The position numbers were made by a program, and so were the translations under genes. The notes beneath the pieces are model-generated. The model was not told the origin of the DNA. It searched no databases and was given only the letters and a program-made list of their open reading frames with translations. From contig JAFTCU010000148.1 of NCBI GenBank assembly GCA_017454585.1, positions 1 through 15,653 of the forward strand: 15,653 nt of DNA, read 5' to 3'. How positions within the stretch are numbered: the first letter of the stretch is position 1; every line of letters starts with the position of its first letter. This document shows positions 1-6,731 of the stretch, piece by piece. This DNA is from Thermoguttaceae bacterium (GTDB lineage: Bacteria; Planctomycetota; Planctomycetia; Pirellulales; Thermoguttaceae).

Positions 1-1
1 C

Positions 2-457
2 CCCGACGCCGGCGTGAAGCTCGTCGGCTGCGAGGCGGGCGGAAAGGGAATTGAAACCGAAAAGCACGCCGCCTCGATCAATCGCGGCGAAGTCGGGATC
101 TTCCACGGTATGAAATCGTACTTCTGCCAGGACGAAAACGGCCAGATCGCCCCGGTCTATTCCATCTCGGCGGGACTCGATTACCCCGGAATCGGGCCGG
201 AACACGCTTTCCTGTACGACTCGGGCCGGGCGCAATACGTCGCCATTACGGACGAAGAAGCGGTCTGCGCGTTTGAGTATCTCGCCCGGACGGAAGGGAT
301 CATTTGCGCCATCGAAAGCGCTCACGCCGTCGCGTACGTGCAAAAAATCGCGGGAAGCATGAGTCCGGACGAAATCATCATCTGCTGCCTGTCAGGCCGC
401 GGGGACAAAGACGTGGCGGCGATCGCGCGCTACCGGGGAGGTGACCTTCATGAGTAA
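2..457 (+). CDS. trpB: Tryptophan synthase beta subunit, C-terminal part (5' end outside the window)
   Basis: This is the last 151 codons of the PLP-dependent beta subunit, which condenses indole with L-serine to give tryptophan in the cytoplasmic alpha2-beta2 complex. The reading frame is open to the left edge, so the GTG at 14 is an internal valine and not a start. Recognisable family blocks are [11 protein letters not shown], the GRVGI-like stretch [27 protein letters not shown], a TDEEA segment, and the C-terminal LSGRGDKD loop that holds the serine contacting the PLP pyridine nitrogen. Gene end and length beyond these blocks fit the family. It overlaps trpA by 8 bases, so the two are probably translationally coupled and made in equal amounts. 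The identification is secure; only the missing N-terminal part, with the PLP lysine, cannot be judged. Confidence 0.97.
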   Translation, partial: PDAGVKLVGCEAGGKGIETEKHAASINRGEVGIFHGMKSYFCQDENGQIAPVYSISAGLDYPGIGPEHAFLYDSGRAQYVAITDEEAVCAFEYLARTEGIICAIESAHAVAYVQKIAGSMSPDEIIICCLSGRGDKDVAAIARYRGGDLHE

Positions 458-1220
458 AATCGCAAAAGCATTTGAAAACGGACCGGCTTTCATTCCCTTT
501 TTGACCGCCGGAGATCCGAGCCTGGAAAAGACGGAAGAATTCATTCATGAAATGATCCGCGCAGGGGCCGACCTGATCGAGATCGGGATCCCGTTCTCCG
601 ACCCGATCGCAGAAGGGCCGGTGATCCAGGAGGCCGACATTCGGGCGCTTCGGGCCGGGACCACCCCCGACAGGATTTTCGAAATGGTCGCGCGGCTTCG
701 GAAAACGACGGACATTCCGATGGTTTTCCTCACGTACGTGAACCCGGTTTTCCACTACGGCTTCGAGCGTTTCTGTGCCCGGTGCGAGGAAACGGGGATC
801 GACGGACTGATCATCCCGGACCTCCCGTTTGAGGAAAAAGCCGAGCTGGACGCCGTCATGAAGCGCCACGGTCTGGACCTGATCTCGCTCATCGCGCCGA
901 CCTCGGAAGACCGCATTTCCCGCATCGCCGCTGAGGCTTCGGGCTACATTTACGTCGTTTCCTCGATGGGCGTGACGGGCGTCCGCTCGGAGATCAAGAC
1001 CGACCTGCGGTCCATTCTGGACGTCATCCGCAAAACGACCGACGTTCCGGCCGCCATTGGTTTCGGGATCAACACGCCCGAGCAGGCGTACGAAATGACC
1101 CGGATCGCCGACGGCGCGATCGTGGGGTCCGCCATCGTGAAGATCATCGCCCAGTACGGCGACGCGGCCGGGCCGAAGATTTGCGAGTACGTGAAAATGA
1201 TGAAAGACGCGATCCGCTAG
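450..1220 (+). CDS. trpA: Tryptophan synthase alpha subunit
   Basis: The alpha subunit cleaves indole-3-glycerol phosphate into indole and glyceraldehyde-3-phosphate and passes the indole to TrpB. It is a single (beta/alpha)8 barrel of 256 residues, close to the usual 260-270. I chose the ATG at 450 over the in-frame GTG at 441 because GGGAGGTGA at 436-444 is a good Shine-Dalgarno for it and the protein then begins MSKIAKAF, as is common in the family. The trpB stop lies inside its first codons. The PFLTAGDP block is at residues 16-23. The catalytic Glu (Glu49 in E. coli) is Glu44 in [10 protein letters not shown]. The second catalytic position (Asp60 in E. coli) is Glu55 in IAEGPVIQ; as I recall, AEGP occurs in many TrpA proteins of other phyla. 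The phosphate-binding GFGIN and GAIVGSAIV loops are near the C terminus. No other trp gene is visible downstream. Confidence 0.97.
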   Translation: MSKIAKAFENGPAFIPFLTAGDPSLEKTEEFIHEMIRAGADLIEIGIPFSDPIAEGPVIQEADIRALRAGTTPDRIFEMVARLRKTTDIPMVFLTYVNPVFHYGFERFCARCEETGIDGLIIPDLPFEEKAELDAVMKRHGLDLISLIAPTSEDRISRIAAEASGYIYVVSSMGVTGVRSEIKTDLRSILDVIRKTTDVPAAIGFGINTPEQAYEMTRIADGAIVGSAIVKIIAQYGDAAGPKICEYVKMMKDAIR

Positions 1221-1254
1221 TCAAACGCCGGGTCCGTTTCACTTCCAACCTTTT

Positions 1255-1392
1255 ATTTAAACACGGATTTCCACGGATTAAAAGGATTAAAAGGATTTGG
1301 TTTTCAATGATTTAAAACCAGGACGAAAACTTGAAAATCCCTTTAAATAATCCGTGGAAATCCTTTTAATCCGTGAAAATCCGTGTTTAAAT
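1255..1392. repeat. Long AT-rich inverted repeat (34-bp arms) between trpA and the isochorismatase-like gene
   Basis: The arms lie at 1255-1288 and 1359-1392 and match as reverse complements at 33 of 34 positions, with 70 bases between them. Each arm contains the words ACACGGATTT, CACGGATTAA and AAGGATT. The left arm runs into a direct repeat of GGATTAAAA (1275, 1284, part at 1293). The right side has repeated AATCCGTG-AAATCC units (1349 and 1369). The gap between the genes is 1221-1587. Apart from this structure I see no gene in it: 1221-1254 and 1393-1587 hold no convincing promoter or ORF. The repeat could fold into a large transcript hairpin, or be a dispersed repeat or the remains of a small mobile element. 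It is richer in AT than the coding sequence around it. Confidence 0.85.
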
Positions 1393-1587
1393 GGAGGTTT
1401 GAACCAGACTGGACTCACACTTGGGTGAATGGGTTGACGTTTTGGAAACTTCCATCCGCCCAATTCGCTTAATCCACGGGGCCTGAAATCGCTGGATTTG
1501 GCGGCGGACCAAGCGTAAACTTCGGGTCAGTCCCAAGCCTGAACCAAACCTTCAATTTTAACTTTCCGCTCTGAAAGGAAAAAGACC

Positions 1588-2184
1588 ATGAAATCCACCG
1601 AAACCGCTTTCATTTTCATCGAGTTCCAGAATGAATTCTGCTCGCCCGGAGGAAAACTCTTCGAGGCGGTAAAATCCGAACTGGAACGGAACCAGACCAT
1701 TCCCAACGCGCAGAGACTTCTGGCCGGCGCACGTGCGAAAGGGTGCTTCATCATCCACTGCCCGTTCATTCTGAACGCGGAGTGGGTCCAGTTGCACGCC
1801 TGCTCCGGGATCCTCGCGGGGATTCTGGAAAACCAGCTGTTCGCGCCGAACACGTGGAACCAGAGCATCATCGATGCCATGAAGCCGCTCGACTCCGAAG
1901 TGGTGCTGGAAAACAAGCAGACGCTCAGCGCGTTCAGCCACACGAATTTGCAGGCGCTGCTCGAAGAAAAAGGGATCAAAAACCTGATCGTCGCGGGCTT
2001 CCTGACGAACGTCTGCGCCCAGGGGACCGCGTTCTCGGCATACGATTTGGGCTTCCAGACCCGCATGGCGCTGGACGCCTGCGGCGCGGCGAGCGAGTCG
2101 ATTCAGCGCTACGTCGAAAATGATTTCGCCCCGGTTTTGGGCGGCGCGAACCGCGTCGATGCGATCCTGGCGGAGATCGTATAA
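1588..2184 (+). CDS. Isochorismatase-like cysteine hydrolase with Glu at the catalytic Asp position
   Basis: This 198-residue protein has the size and fold signature of the isochorismatase/nicotinamidase superfamily, single-domain alpha/beta hydrolases that use an Asp-Lys-Cys triad on amide-like or enol-ether substrates. The N-terminal strand reads FIFIEFQNEF where the family normally has an Asp (VIDxQNDF), so the triad acid is Glu12. Lys110 in VVLENKQTLSAF and Cys143 in AGFLTNVCAQGT are in place, and the residues before the Cys fit the cis-peptide region. The substrate cannot be told from sequence. AAAGGA about 8 bases before the ATG at 1588 is a good Shine-Dalgarno. The gene stands alone: trpA is 367 bases upstream and the next gene converges on it across a palindromic repeat. 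The family call is firm, the function open. Confidence 0.88.
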   Translation: MKSTETAFIFIEFQNEFCSPGGKLFEAVKSELERNQTIPNAQRLLAGARAKGCFIIHCPFILNAEWVQLHACSGILAGILENQLFAPNTWNQSIIDAMKPLDSEVVLENKQTLSAFSHTNLQALLEEKGIKNLIVAGFLTNVCAQGTAFSAYDLGFQTRMALDACGAASESIQRYVENDFAPVLGGANRVDAILAEIV

Positions 2185-2201
2185 GATTCAGAGGGAATTA
2201 A

Positions 2202-2359
2202 TTTAAAGCCTCCCCTGAAAGGGGAGGTGGCCCGAAGGGCCGGAGGGGTTCAGAAACGGGGGAAAATCCGTCCGTTGGTCGGAACCCCCCAGTCTCGCTG
2301 CGCGAGCCAGCCCCCCTTTCAGGGAGGCCTTTAAACGACGCTGGAAGCGTCGTCCCCGT
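2202..2359. repeat. MITE-like palindromic repeat between convergent genes, with a small hairpin at its right end
   Basis: The outer arms, about 2202-2231 and 2306-2335, are inverted copies with two small indels: both read TTTAAAG, then CCTCCC, TGAAAGGGG, and end in TGGC. Each arm contains its own short hairpin (CCCCTGAAAGGGG type). Inside are GGCCCGAAGGGCC at 2229-2241, a GGAACCCCCC/GGAGGGGTTC inverted pair, and TCTCGCTGCGCGAG. Joined to the right arm is a stem, ACGACGCTGGAAGCGTCGT (2335-2353), followed by CCCCGT. The same combination recurs in inverted orientation at 14781-14850. It sits between the stop codons of two convergent genes, so it may also end transcription from both sides. No transposase is inside; a MITE or REP-type repeat is the best description. 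Confidence 0.8.
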
Positions 2360-2368
2360 AATTCATAA

Positions 2369-3580
2369 TCAGAAGTTTCGGCCCTGCGTGCAGACCAGAA
2401 TATTATTCGCAGGCTTCCGCCTCAGCACGTCGTTCACTTTCTCGACCGTGAGACTTTGTACCTCGGCCGAGATCTCCTCAAACGTCCGGACGCGGCCAAG
2501 GCGTTTCCAGTCCGTAATGAGGCCCGTCGCCAGACTCAGGCTGGACTCCTGCTCCATGACGAGCGCCATCCGGTGGCGGGCTTTGTACGCGCGGAGTTCT
2601 TCTTCCGTCACGCCCTCTTGCAGACGCTCGATCTCGCTCTGGATCACGTCGAGCGTTTCCCGGGCGTTTTCTTCCCGGCAGCTTGCAGTACAGAACGCCC
2701 CGGCTTTATGGTGCACGGAAACGCAATGCGCTTCCACGTCGTAGCACAGGCCGCGCTTTTCCCGGACCTCATTGAAGAGCCGCGAGTTCATCCCACCGCC
2801 CAGAATACTGATCCCGGCCCATTCCGCCCGCCAGCCGGGCTCCAGAAGCGGCGTAATTTCCCACCCAAGTGACATTTGCGCCTGCGGTGAGTCGAACGAG
2901 ATGTGCAGCGACTCGCGCCGGGGCTCGTTCGGTGGAAGTTCCGGTTCCGTTTTGGGTTCCCAGTCCCCGAAAAGACGTTTGACCTTTTCTGTGGTTTTGT
3001 CCCAGTCAAAATTCCCGGCAATCGCCAGCACGCACCGATTCGGCATCGTAAGCGCATCGTACTGGACGCGGACATCTTCCCACGTAATGCTTTCGATCCC
3101 CTCGCGGTTTCCATCGTCGTCGTGCCCCCAGGCTGGGCCGAAGAACTGCTCATCCATCGCCAGACCGAGCCGGTTCTCGGGATTATCCTCACTGAAGGAA
3201 ATTTCCTGAAGCAGAACCTGACGGCCGTCTTCCATCTGTTCACGGGGCAGAACCGGACGGCAAAGAAGATCAGCGTAAAGGTCCAGCGCGGCCTCGAGAT
3301 TTTCAGCGAGCATCGACGCCCGAAACTCCAGAGTGGAAGCGGTGAGGCTCTCGGTCCGGTCAATTCCGATCCGGTCAATGGTTTCGATAAACTGGCGGTT
3401 GGAAAGATTTCCCGCGCCGCGAAGCATCATTTCGCAGACGAAGGCGGCCAGGCCGTACTTTCCCACGGGGTCCCAAACGCTTCCCAAGCCGGTCCAGAAC
3501 GAGAAAGAAACGGAATGAAAGTGCGGCTGAACGTCCCCCAGCAAGGTAAAGCCGTTTGAAAGGATAAGGCGATGGATCAA
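2369..3580 (-). CDS. M16 family peptidase-like protein lacking the zinc motif (probable inactive subunit)
   Basis: The protein (403 residues from this start) shows the two-domain layout of bacterial M16B/processing-peptidase proteins. Numbers here count from an upstream TTG at 3601. In the N-terminal domain the HXXEH zinc motif reads AFVCE (residues 53-57), so both histidines and the catalytic Glu are lost, while the third-ligand Glu in QEISFSE (Glu133) remains. The C-terminal domain is well conserved: GGGMNSRLFNEVREKRGLCYDV holds the Arg280/Tyr287 pair that marks the non-catalytic partner in heterodimeric M16 proteases. No signal peptide is seen. I prefer the TTG at 3580, because AGGA lies 8 bases before it and the protein then starts MIHRLILSNGF, as usual; the TTG at 3601 has no close ribosome site. 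Inference: it pairs with the active M16 protein encoded at 5380-6606. Confidence 0.9.
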   Translation of the reverse strand: MIHRLILSNGFTLLGDVQPHFHSVSFSFWTGLGSVWDPVGKYGLAAFVCEMMLRGAGNLSNRQFIETIDRIGIDRTESLTASTLEFRASMLAENLEAALDLYADLLCRPVLPREQMEDGRQVLLQEISFSEDNPENRLGLAMDEQFFGPAWGHDDDGNREGIESITWEDVRVQYDALTMPNRCVLAIAGNFDWDKTTEKVKRLFGDWEPKTEPELPPNEPRRESLHISFDSPQAQMSLGWEITPLLEPGWRAEWAGISILGGGMNSRLFNEVREKRGLCYDVEAHCVSVHHKAGAFCTASCREENARETLDVIQSEIERLQEGVTEEELRAYKARHRMALVMEQESSLSLATGLITDWKRLGRVRTFEEISAEVQSLTVEKVNDVLRRKPANNILVCTQGRNF

Positions 3581-3630
3581 TTTAACCGTCCTGTGGCGCA
3601 AATATAAAACTATTTATCAACTTCCCTCAC

Positions 3631-3658
3631 ATTATACTTTCTTTCCAGAAAAATGCAA
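3631..3658 (-). promoter_or_regulatory. Promoter for the M16-like gene on the minus strand
   Basis: Read on the - strand, TTGCAT (3653-3658) and TATAAT (3631-3636) are separated by 16 bases. The -10 box is a perfect consensus match and the -35 box matches at three of six positions. It points at the start codon at 3580 and leaves a leader of about 45 bases. It is back to back with the hisF promoter. Confidence 0.6.
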
Positions 3659-3669
3659 TTCCCTGGGGC

Positions 3670-3697
3670 TTGACTTTCTCGGCTTTTCCGGTAAAAT
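3670..3697 (+). promoter_or_regulatory. Promoter for hisF
   Basis: TTGACT (3670-3675) and TAAAAT (3692-3697) lie 16 bases apart, about 50 bases before the hisF ATG. Each hexamer differs from the sigma70 consensus at one position. It diverges from the promoter at 3631-3658, so the two could share control. Confidence 0.6.
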
Positions 3698-3749
3698 TAA
3701 AATCAGTTTTTCCTTTTCCCTTTCCTCTTTCCCAAACTCAGGAGCTAAA

Positions 3750-4514
3750 ATGGACTACTGCAAAATCATCCCGTGCCTCGATACCAAAGACGGGCGTCTG
3801 GTGAAGGGCGTGAACTTCGTGGAACTGAAAGAAGTCGGCGATCCGGCAGAAAGCGCGGCAGCGTACGACGCGGCAGGGGCTGACGAGCTGGTCTTCCTCG
3901 ATATTACCGCCACCGTCGAGAATCGTAAAACCCTCATCGAAGCCGTGAAACGGACCGTGGCCCGGATCCATATTCCGCTCACCGTAGGCGGCGGCATCCG
4001 CACCACCGACGACATTAAGGAAATGCTGGACCTGGGCGTTTCCAAACTTTCGATGAACTCCGCGGCGGTGAAACGTCCCCAACTCGTTGAAGAAGCGGCC
4101 AAAATGTTCGGCTCCGACAAAATCACCGTCGCCATCGACACGCGCAAAAACGCCGATATGCCCTCCGGGTTTGAAGTCGTGATCGCCGGCGGGACCAAAG
4201 GCGCAGGGATCGATGCCGTGGAATGGGCGAAACAGGTCGAAAGCCTCGGCGCCGGAGCGATCCTCCCGACGAGCATGGACGCCGACGGAATGCAGACCGG
4301 CTACGACATTCCCATGACCCGAGCGATCGCCGACGCGGTGAAACTCCCGATCATCGCCTCGGGCGGCGCGGGCAAACTCGAGCACCTGTACGAAGCGGTC
4401 GCGGAAGGCCACGCCTCGGCCGTCCTGGTCGCGTCGATCGCCCACTTCGGGATCTTCACGATCCAGCAGATGAAAGACTACCTGGCAAGCAAGGGAGTCC
4501 CGGTCCGGAAGTAA
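3750..4514 (+). CDS. hisF: Imidazole glycerol phosphate synthase cyclase subunit
   Basis: HisF closes the imidazole ring in histidine synthesis: it takes ammonia from its glutaminase partner HisH and converts PRFAR to IGP and AICAR. It is a (beta/alpha)8 barrel of 254 residues, full length for the family. The catalytic aspartates are in place (Asp11 in IPCLDTKDGRLVKG, Asp130 in VAIDTRKN). The phosphate loops (VGGGIRT, ASGGAG) and the ILPTSMDADG strand are clear. Of the gate residues known from Thermotoga HisF, Glu46 and Lys99 are kept, but the Arg5 position is Lys and the Glu167 position is Ala (Ala170). AGGAG at 3741-3745 precedes the ATG. No hisH, hisA or other his gene is in the window, so it is transcribed on its own or with the small gene behind it. 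Confidence 0.96.
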   Translation: MDYCKIIPCLDTKDGRLVKGVNFVELKEVGDPAESAAAYDAAGADELVFLDITATVENRKTLIEAVKRTVARIHIPLTVGGGIRTTDDIKEMLDLGVSKLSMNSAAVKRPQLVEEAAKMFGSDKITVAIDTRKNADMPSGFEVVIAGGTKGAGIDAVEWAKQVESLGAGAILPTSMDADGMQTGYDIPMTRAIADAVKLPIIASGGAGKLEHLYEAVAEGHASAVLVASIAHFGIFTIQQMKDYLASKGVPVRK

Positions 4515-4523
4515 CCAAATCTC

Positions 4524-4554
4524 ACGGGGATGAAGCTTTCAGCGACGTCCCCGT
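4524..4554. repeat. Hairpin repeat just after hisF
   Basis: ACGGGGA (4524-4530) pairs with TCCCCGT (4548-4554). The stem continues with a wobble and a GC pair, a small internal loop, and AGC/GCT-type pairs around a TTC loop. It begins 10 bases after the hisF stop. Its ends resemble the small hairpin repeats at 2335, 6610 and 6690. It lacks a U-tract, so it may act as a mRNA stabiliser or attenuator between hisF and the next gene rather than a classical terminator. Confidence 0.65.
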
Positions 4555-4585
4555 AAAAGTCATTCCCGCAGGAAAGGGTTTTCTC

Positions 4586-5302
4586 ATGAAACTGACTCAT
4601 AATCAGCTCGCGATTTCTGTCGCCGCACTTGTTCTTGCGGGTCTGCTGGCTTTTCTTTCCGTTACGTATTTTCGTGCAAAAAAGCCTATAAATCCGCGAC
4701 CTTCCCAACCCGTGGCGGAACAGACGGTAAAACCCAGAAAACTCACCAAAGAAGAACGCGAGGCCCGCCAACTGGAGCGTCAGGCGGAAGTGGTCGGTGT
4801 GAAGCCGGAGGAACTCGCCGAGGCTGCAAAAGAACCGGAAAAACTGATTGATCAAACGATGGAGCGGGAAGAAGGGCGTACTCAAGAAGAAAAAATGAGC
4901 GACTTGATCCACCAGCGCCGCCAACTCGAAAAAATGTCGGCGGAGCATACCGAGAAGGCCCTGAAAAAAGTCGTTGATTTTCTGGAAGCCCATTCTGACC
5001 GCGCGACGGAAGCCCGGCAGGAGGTTTCGCCTGACCAGTTTGATGCGGATTCCGCCCAGATCGATTCCTGCGAGCGTGTTCCCAAAGACGAAAAAGAAGG
5101 GGGCGGCTGGCGGTATATCGCGACACTTGTGGACGCCAAAGGAAACTCAATGAAAGTGGAGCTTCCCGAGTCAGAAGGCGCATCTACCTGGCGTACGATG
5201 CAAATGCTCAAGGAAAATCCGCTTATGAACGCGATTTACCGAAACGCCGTGATGCCCCTTCTGGACCGAAAAATAGAAAAAGCCGGAAAAGCGAATCCTT
5301 GA
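4586..5302 (+). CDS. Hypothetical membrane-anchored protein with charged helical region
   Basis: I do not recognise this 238-residue protein. Residues 8-29 form one hydrophobic segment (AISVAALVLAGLLAF core) followed by Arg and Lys, so it is probably an N-terminal inner-membrane anchor with the rest outside the cytoplasm. Residues 50-145 are rich in Glu, Lys, Arg, Gln and Ala and should form long helices or a coiled coil. Residues about 155-238 look like a small globular domain with GGGWRYIATLVDAKGN and a Trp/Met-rich helix. The ATG at 4586 is preceded by AGGAAAGGG. An open frame reaches further upstream into hisF, but that part is only an out-of-frame reading of hisF. It lies 71 bases after hisF, and its stop codon overlaps the -35 box of the next gene. 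A role with the following M16 protease is possible but not shown. Confidence 0.75.
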   Translation: MKLTHNQLAISVAALVLAGLLAFLSVTYFRAKKPINPRPSQPVAEQTVKPRKLTKEEREARQLERQAEVVGVKPEELAEAAKEPEKLIDQTMEREEGRTQEEKMSDLIHQRRQLEKMSAEHTEKALKKVVDFLEAHSDRATEARQEVSPDQFDADSAQIDSCERVPKDEKEGGGWRYIATLVDAKGNSMKVELPESEGASTWRTMQMLKENPLMNAIYRNAVMPLLDRKIEKAGKANP

Positions 5303-5326
5303 CATTTCCGCCAAGTCTGATATAAT
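5299..5326 (+). promoter_or_regulatory. Consensus sigma70-type promoter for the active M16 gene
   Basis: TTGACA (5299-5304) and TATAAT (5321-5326) are both perfect consensus boxes with a 16-base spacer. The -35 box contains the TGA stop of the preceding gene (5300-5302). The leader to the TTG start at 5380 would be about 45 bases. This is the strongest promoter by sequence in the window. Confidence 0.75.
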
Positions 5327-5379
5327 TCAGTCTTACTTTTCAATTTAGACGCATTTCCTGGAAGCAGGGTTTTTATATT

Positions 5380-6606
5380 TTGCCGCACTTTTTTCACACG
5401 CAACTTTCAAATCAGTTAGAGGTCCTCGCAGAGTCGCATGAACGCGCCAAGTCGCTTTCTATAGGATTTTTCGTTCGTTGCGGTTCCCGGTTTGAGTCCC
5501 CGGCCGTTTCCGGAATCAGTCATTTCCTTGAACATCTTGTTTTCAAGGGAAGTCTCACGCGATCAGCTCAGGACGTGAACCGGGAATTCGACACGATAGG
5601 CGTTTCGTTCAACGCTTGCACGATGGAGGAAAGCACGATTTTCTACGCGTCGCTGCTTCCGGAGTTTATCGAGCCGTGCCTGGAAATTTACGCGGACATT
5701 TTACGACCGGCGATTCGTGAGGAAGATTATCGATCAGAAAAAGAGGTCGTTCTGGAAGAAATCGGCATGTACGAGAACGAGCCGCCGTTTTGCCTCGATG
5801 ATCGCCTGCGTCAGTCTTTTTTTAACGGCCATCCGCTTGGAAATCCGGTTTTGGGAAGTGCGCGGAGTGTGCGACATTTGACACGCCGCAGGATAAAAAA
5901 GTGGATTCTGGAAAAATACGCGCCTCAGAATATTCAGCTCTGCGCGTGCGGAAACGTTGATTTTGACAAGCTTGTCCGGCTTGCAGACAAATACTGCGGA
6001 AAGTGGGAAAATAGTCCGGAAAAGCCGCTGATGTGCGTTCCGTGTGATTTCAAACCACGTTTGGGACACAGGACTTTTTGCCGCCCTCAAGCGACCCGGG
6101 AATATGTCCTTGGCACGAGCTTCGCAAGAATTTCATCTTTTCGTCAGACGCTGACGGCCCGGTTGATCGCCTCGATTTTGGGCGATGATTCCGGAAGCCG
6201 GCTTTACTGGGAATTCGTTGATTCTGGTCTGGCGGAACACGCGGTTTTGAACTTTGTAGAGTATTCGGAGGGCGGCTGCTTCAATTCCAGTCTGGCTTGT
6301 GAACCGGAAGACGCGCAAAAAAATCAGGCAAAACTGGAAGCCATCTTCCGCGGAGCGCAAGCCGGTAACATCACTGAGGTGGAACTTTCTCTCGCGAAAA
6401 ACCGGCTTGCAACCGCTTGTGTTCTGGGAAGCGAAAAAGGGGGAAATCGTATTTTTACGGTCGGCGGTGATTGGGCGGCTTCACGGGAATACCACTCGAT
6501 CGAGGAAGAAGTGGAAACGCTTCGTTCCATTACGCTGGAAGAAATCGGCGCATTTTTACAGACGTTTCCGCTGACCGACTCGTTGACATTCAGTGTTGGG
6601 CCTTGA
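5380..6606 (+). CDS. M16 family zinc metallopeptidase (probable catalytic subunit)
   Basis: The protein has 408 residues and the two-domain M16B layout. The zinc and catalytic motif HXXEH is intact as His48-Phe-Leu-Glu51-His52 in GISHFLEHLVFKG. The third ligand is Glu127 in VVLEEIGMYENEPP, with the expected 74-residue spacing. In the C-terminal domain, where other M16 proteins read SRLFxEVREKRGLxY, this one has SRLYWEFVDSGLAEHAV: the Arg and Tyr of the substrate-binding pair are missing. It therefore complements the protein encoded at 2369-3580, which has the pair but no zinc site. No signal peptide is visible. The start is a TTG with AGGG 10 bases before it; the other M16 gene also starts with TTG. 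It is driven by its own consensus promoter. Known heterodimers (mitochondrial processing peptidase, Sphingomonas M16B pair) divide these features in the same way. Confidence 0.93.
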   Translation: MPHFFHTQLSNQLEVLAESHERAKSLSIGFFVRCGSRFESPAVSGISHFLEHLVFKGSLTRSAQDVNREFDTIGVSFNACTMEESTIFYASLLPEFIEPCLEIYADILRPAIREEDYRSEKEVVLEEIGMYENEPPFCLDDRLRQSFFNGHPLGNPVLGSARSVRHLTRRRIKKWILEKYAPQNIQLCACGNVDFDKLVRLADKYCGKWENSPEKPLMCVPCDFKPRLGHRTFCRPQATREYVLGTSFARISSFRQTLTARLIASILGDDSGSRLYWEFVDSGLAEHAVLNFVEYSEGGCFNSSLACEPEDAQKNQAKLEAIFRGAQAGNITEVELSLAKNRLATACVLGSEKGGNRIFTVGGDWAASREYHSIEEEVETLRSITLEEIGAFLQTFPLTDSLTFSVGP

Positions 6607-6609
6607 TTT

Positions 6610-6713
6610 ACGGGGATGACGCATCCAGTGTCCTCAGAATAAAAAAACAGTTCCGGAAAAAAGTTTTTGGTTGAGTTACTGCGAACTTGACGACATTGGA
6701 AGTGTCGTCCCCG
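6610..6713. repeat. Inverted pair of small hairpin repeats
   Basis: Unit one, 6610-6635, starts ACGGGGATGACGCATCCAGT. Unit two, 6690-6713, reads ACGACATTGGAAGTGTCGT and then CCCCG. They lie in opposite orientation, so the pair is bracketed by ACGGGGA and TCCCCG. Unit two can form an 8-bp stem with a G-T wobble. Compared with the copy at 2335, several stem changes fall on both sides so that pairing is kept. The 50 bases between the units hold no gene. The pair fills most of the gap between the M16 gene and the next start at 6732 and may act on transcript ends. Confidence 0.6.
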
Positions 6714-6731
6714 CAAGAAATTGCAGAGATT

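Noticed and set aside
450..1220. Glu55 at the catalytic Asp60 position of TrpA as a sign of an inactive enzyme
   Set aside because: The AEGP form is, from memory, common in functional TrpA of other phyla, and all other motifs and the trpB overlap are normal.
1255..1392. CRISPR array or tandem repeat array
   Set aside because: The units are inverted arms plus short direct repeats, with no regularly spaced spacers and no cas genes nearby.
1434..1461. TTGACG as a possible -35 box for the isochorismatase-like gene
   Set aside because: No acceptable -10 box lies 15-18 bases downstream; the sequence there is GC-rich.
4223..4585. Upstream in-frame extension of the coiled-coil protein gene into hisF
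   Set aside because: The extension reads the hisF 3' end out of frame and yields an Arg-rich low-complexity sequence; the ATG at 4586 has a good ribosome site and begins directly before the membrane segment.
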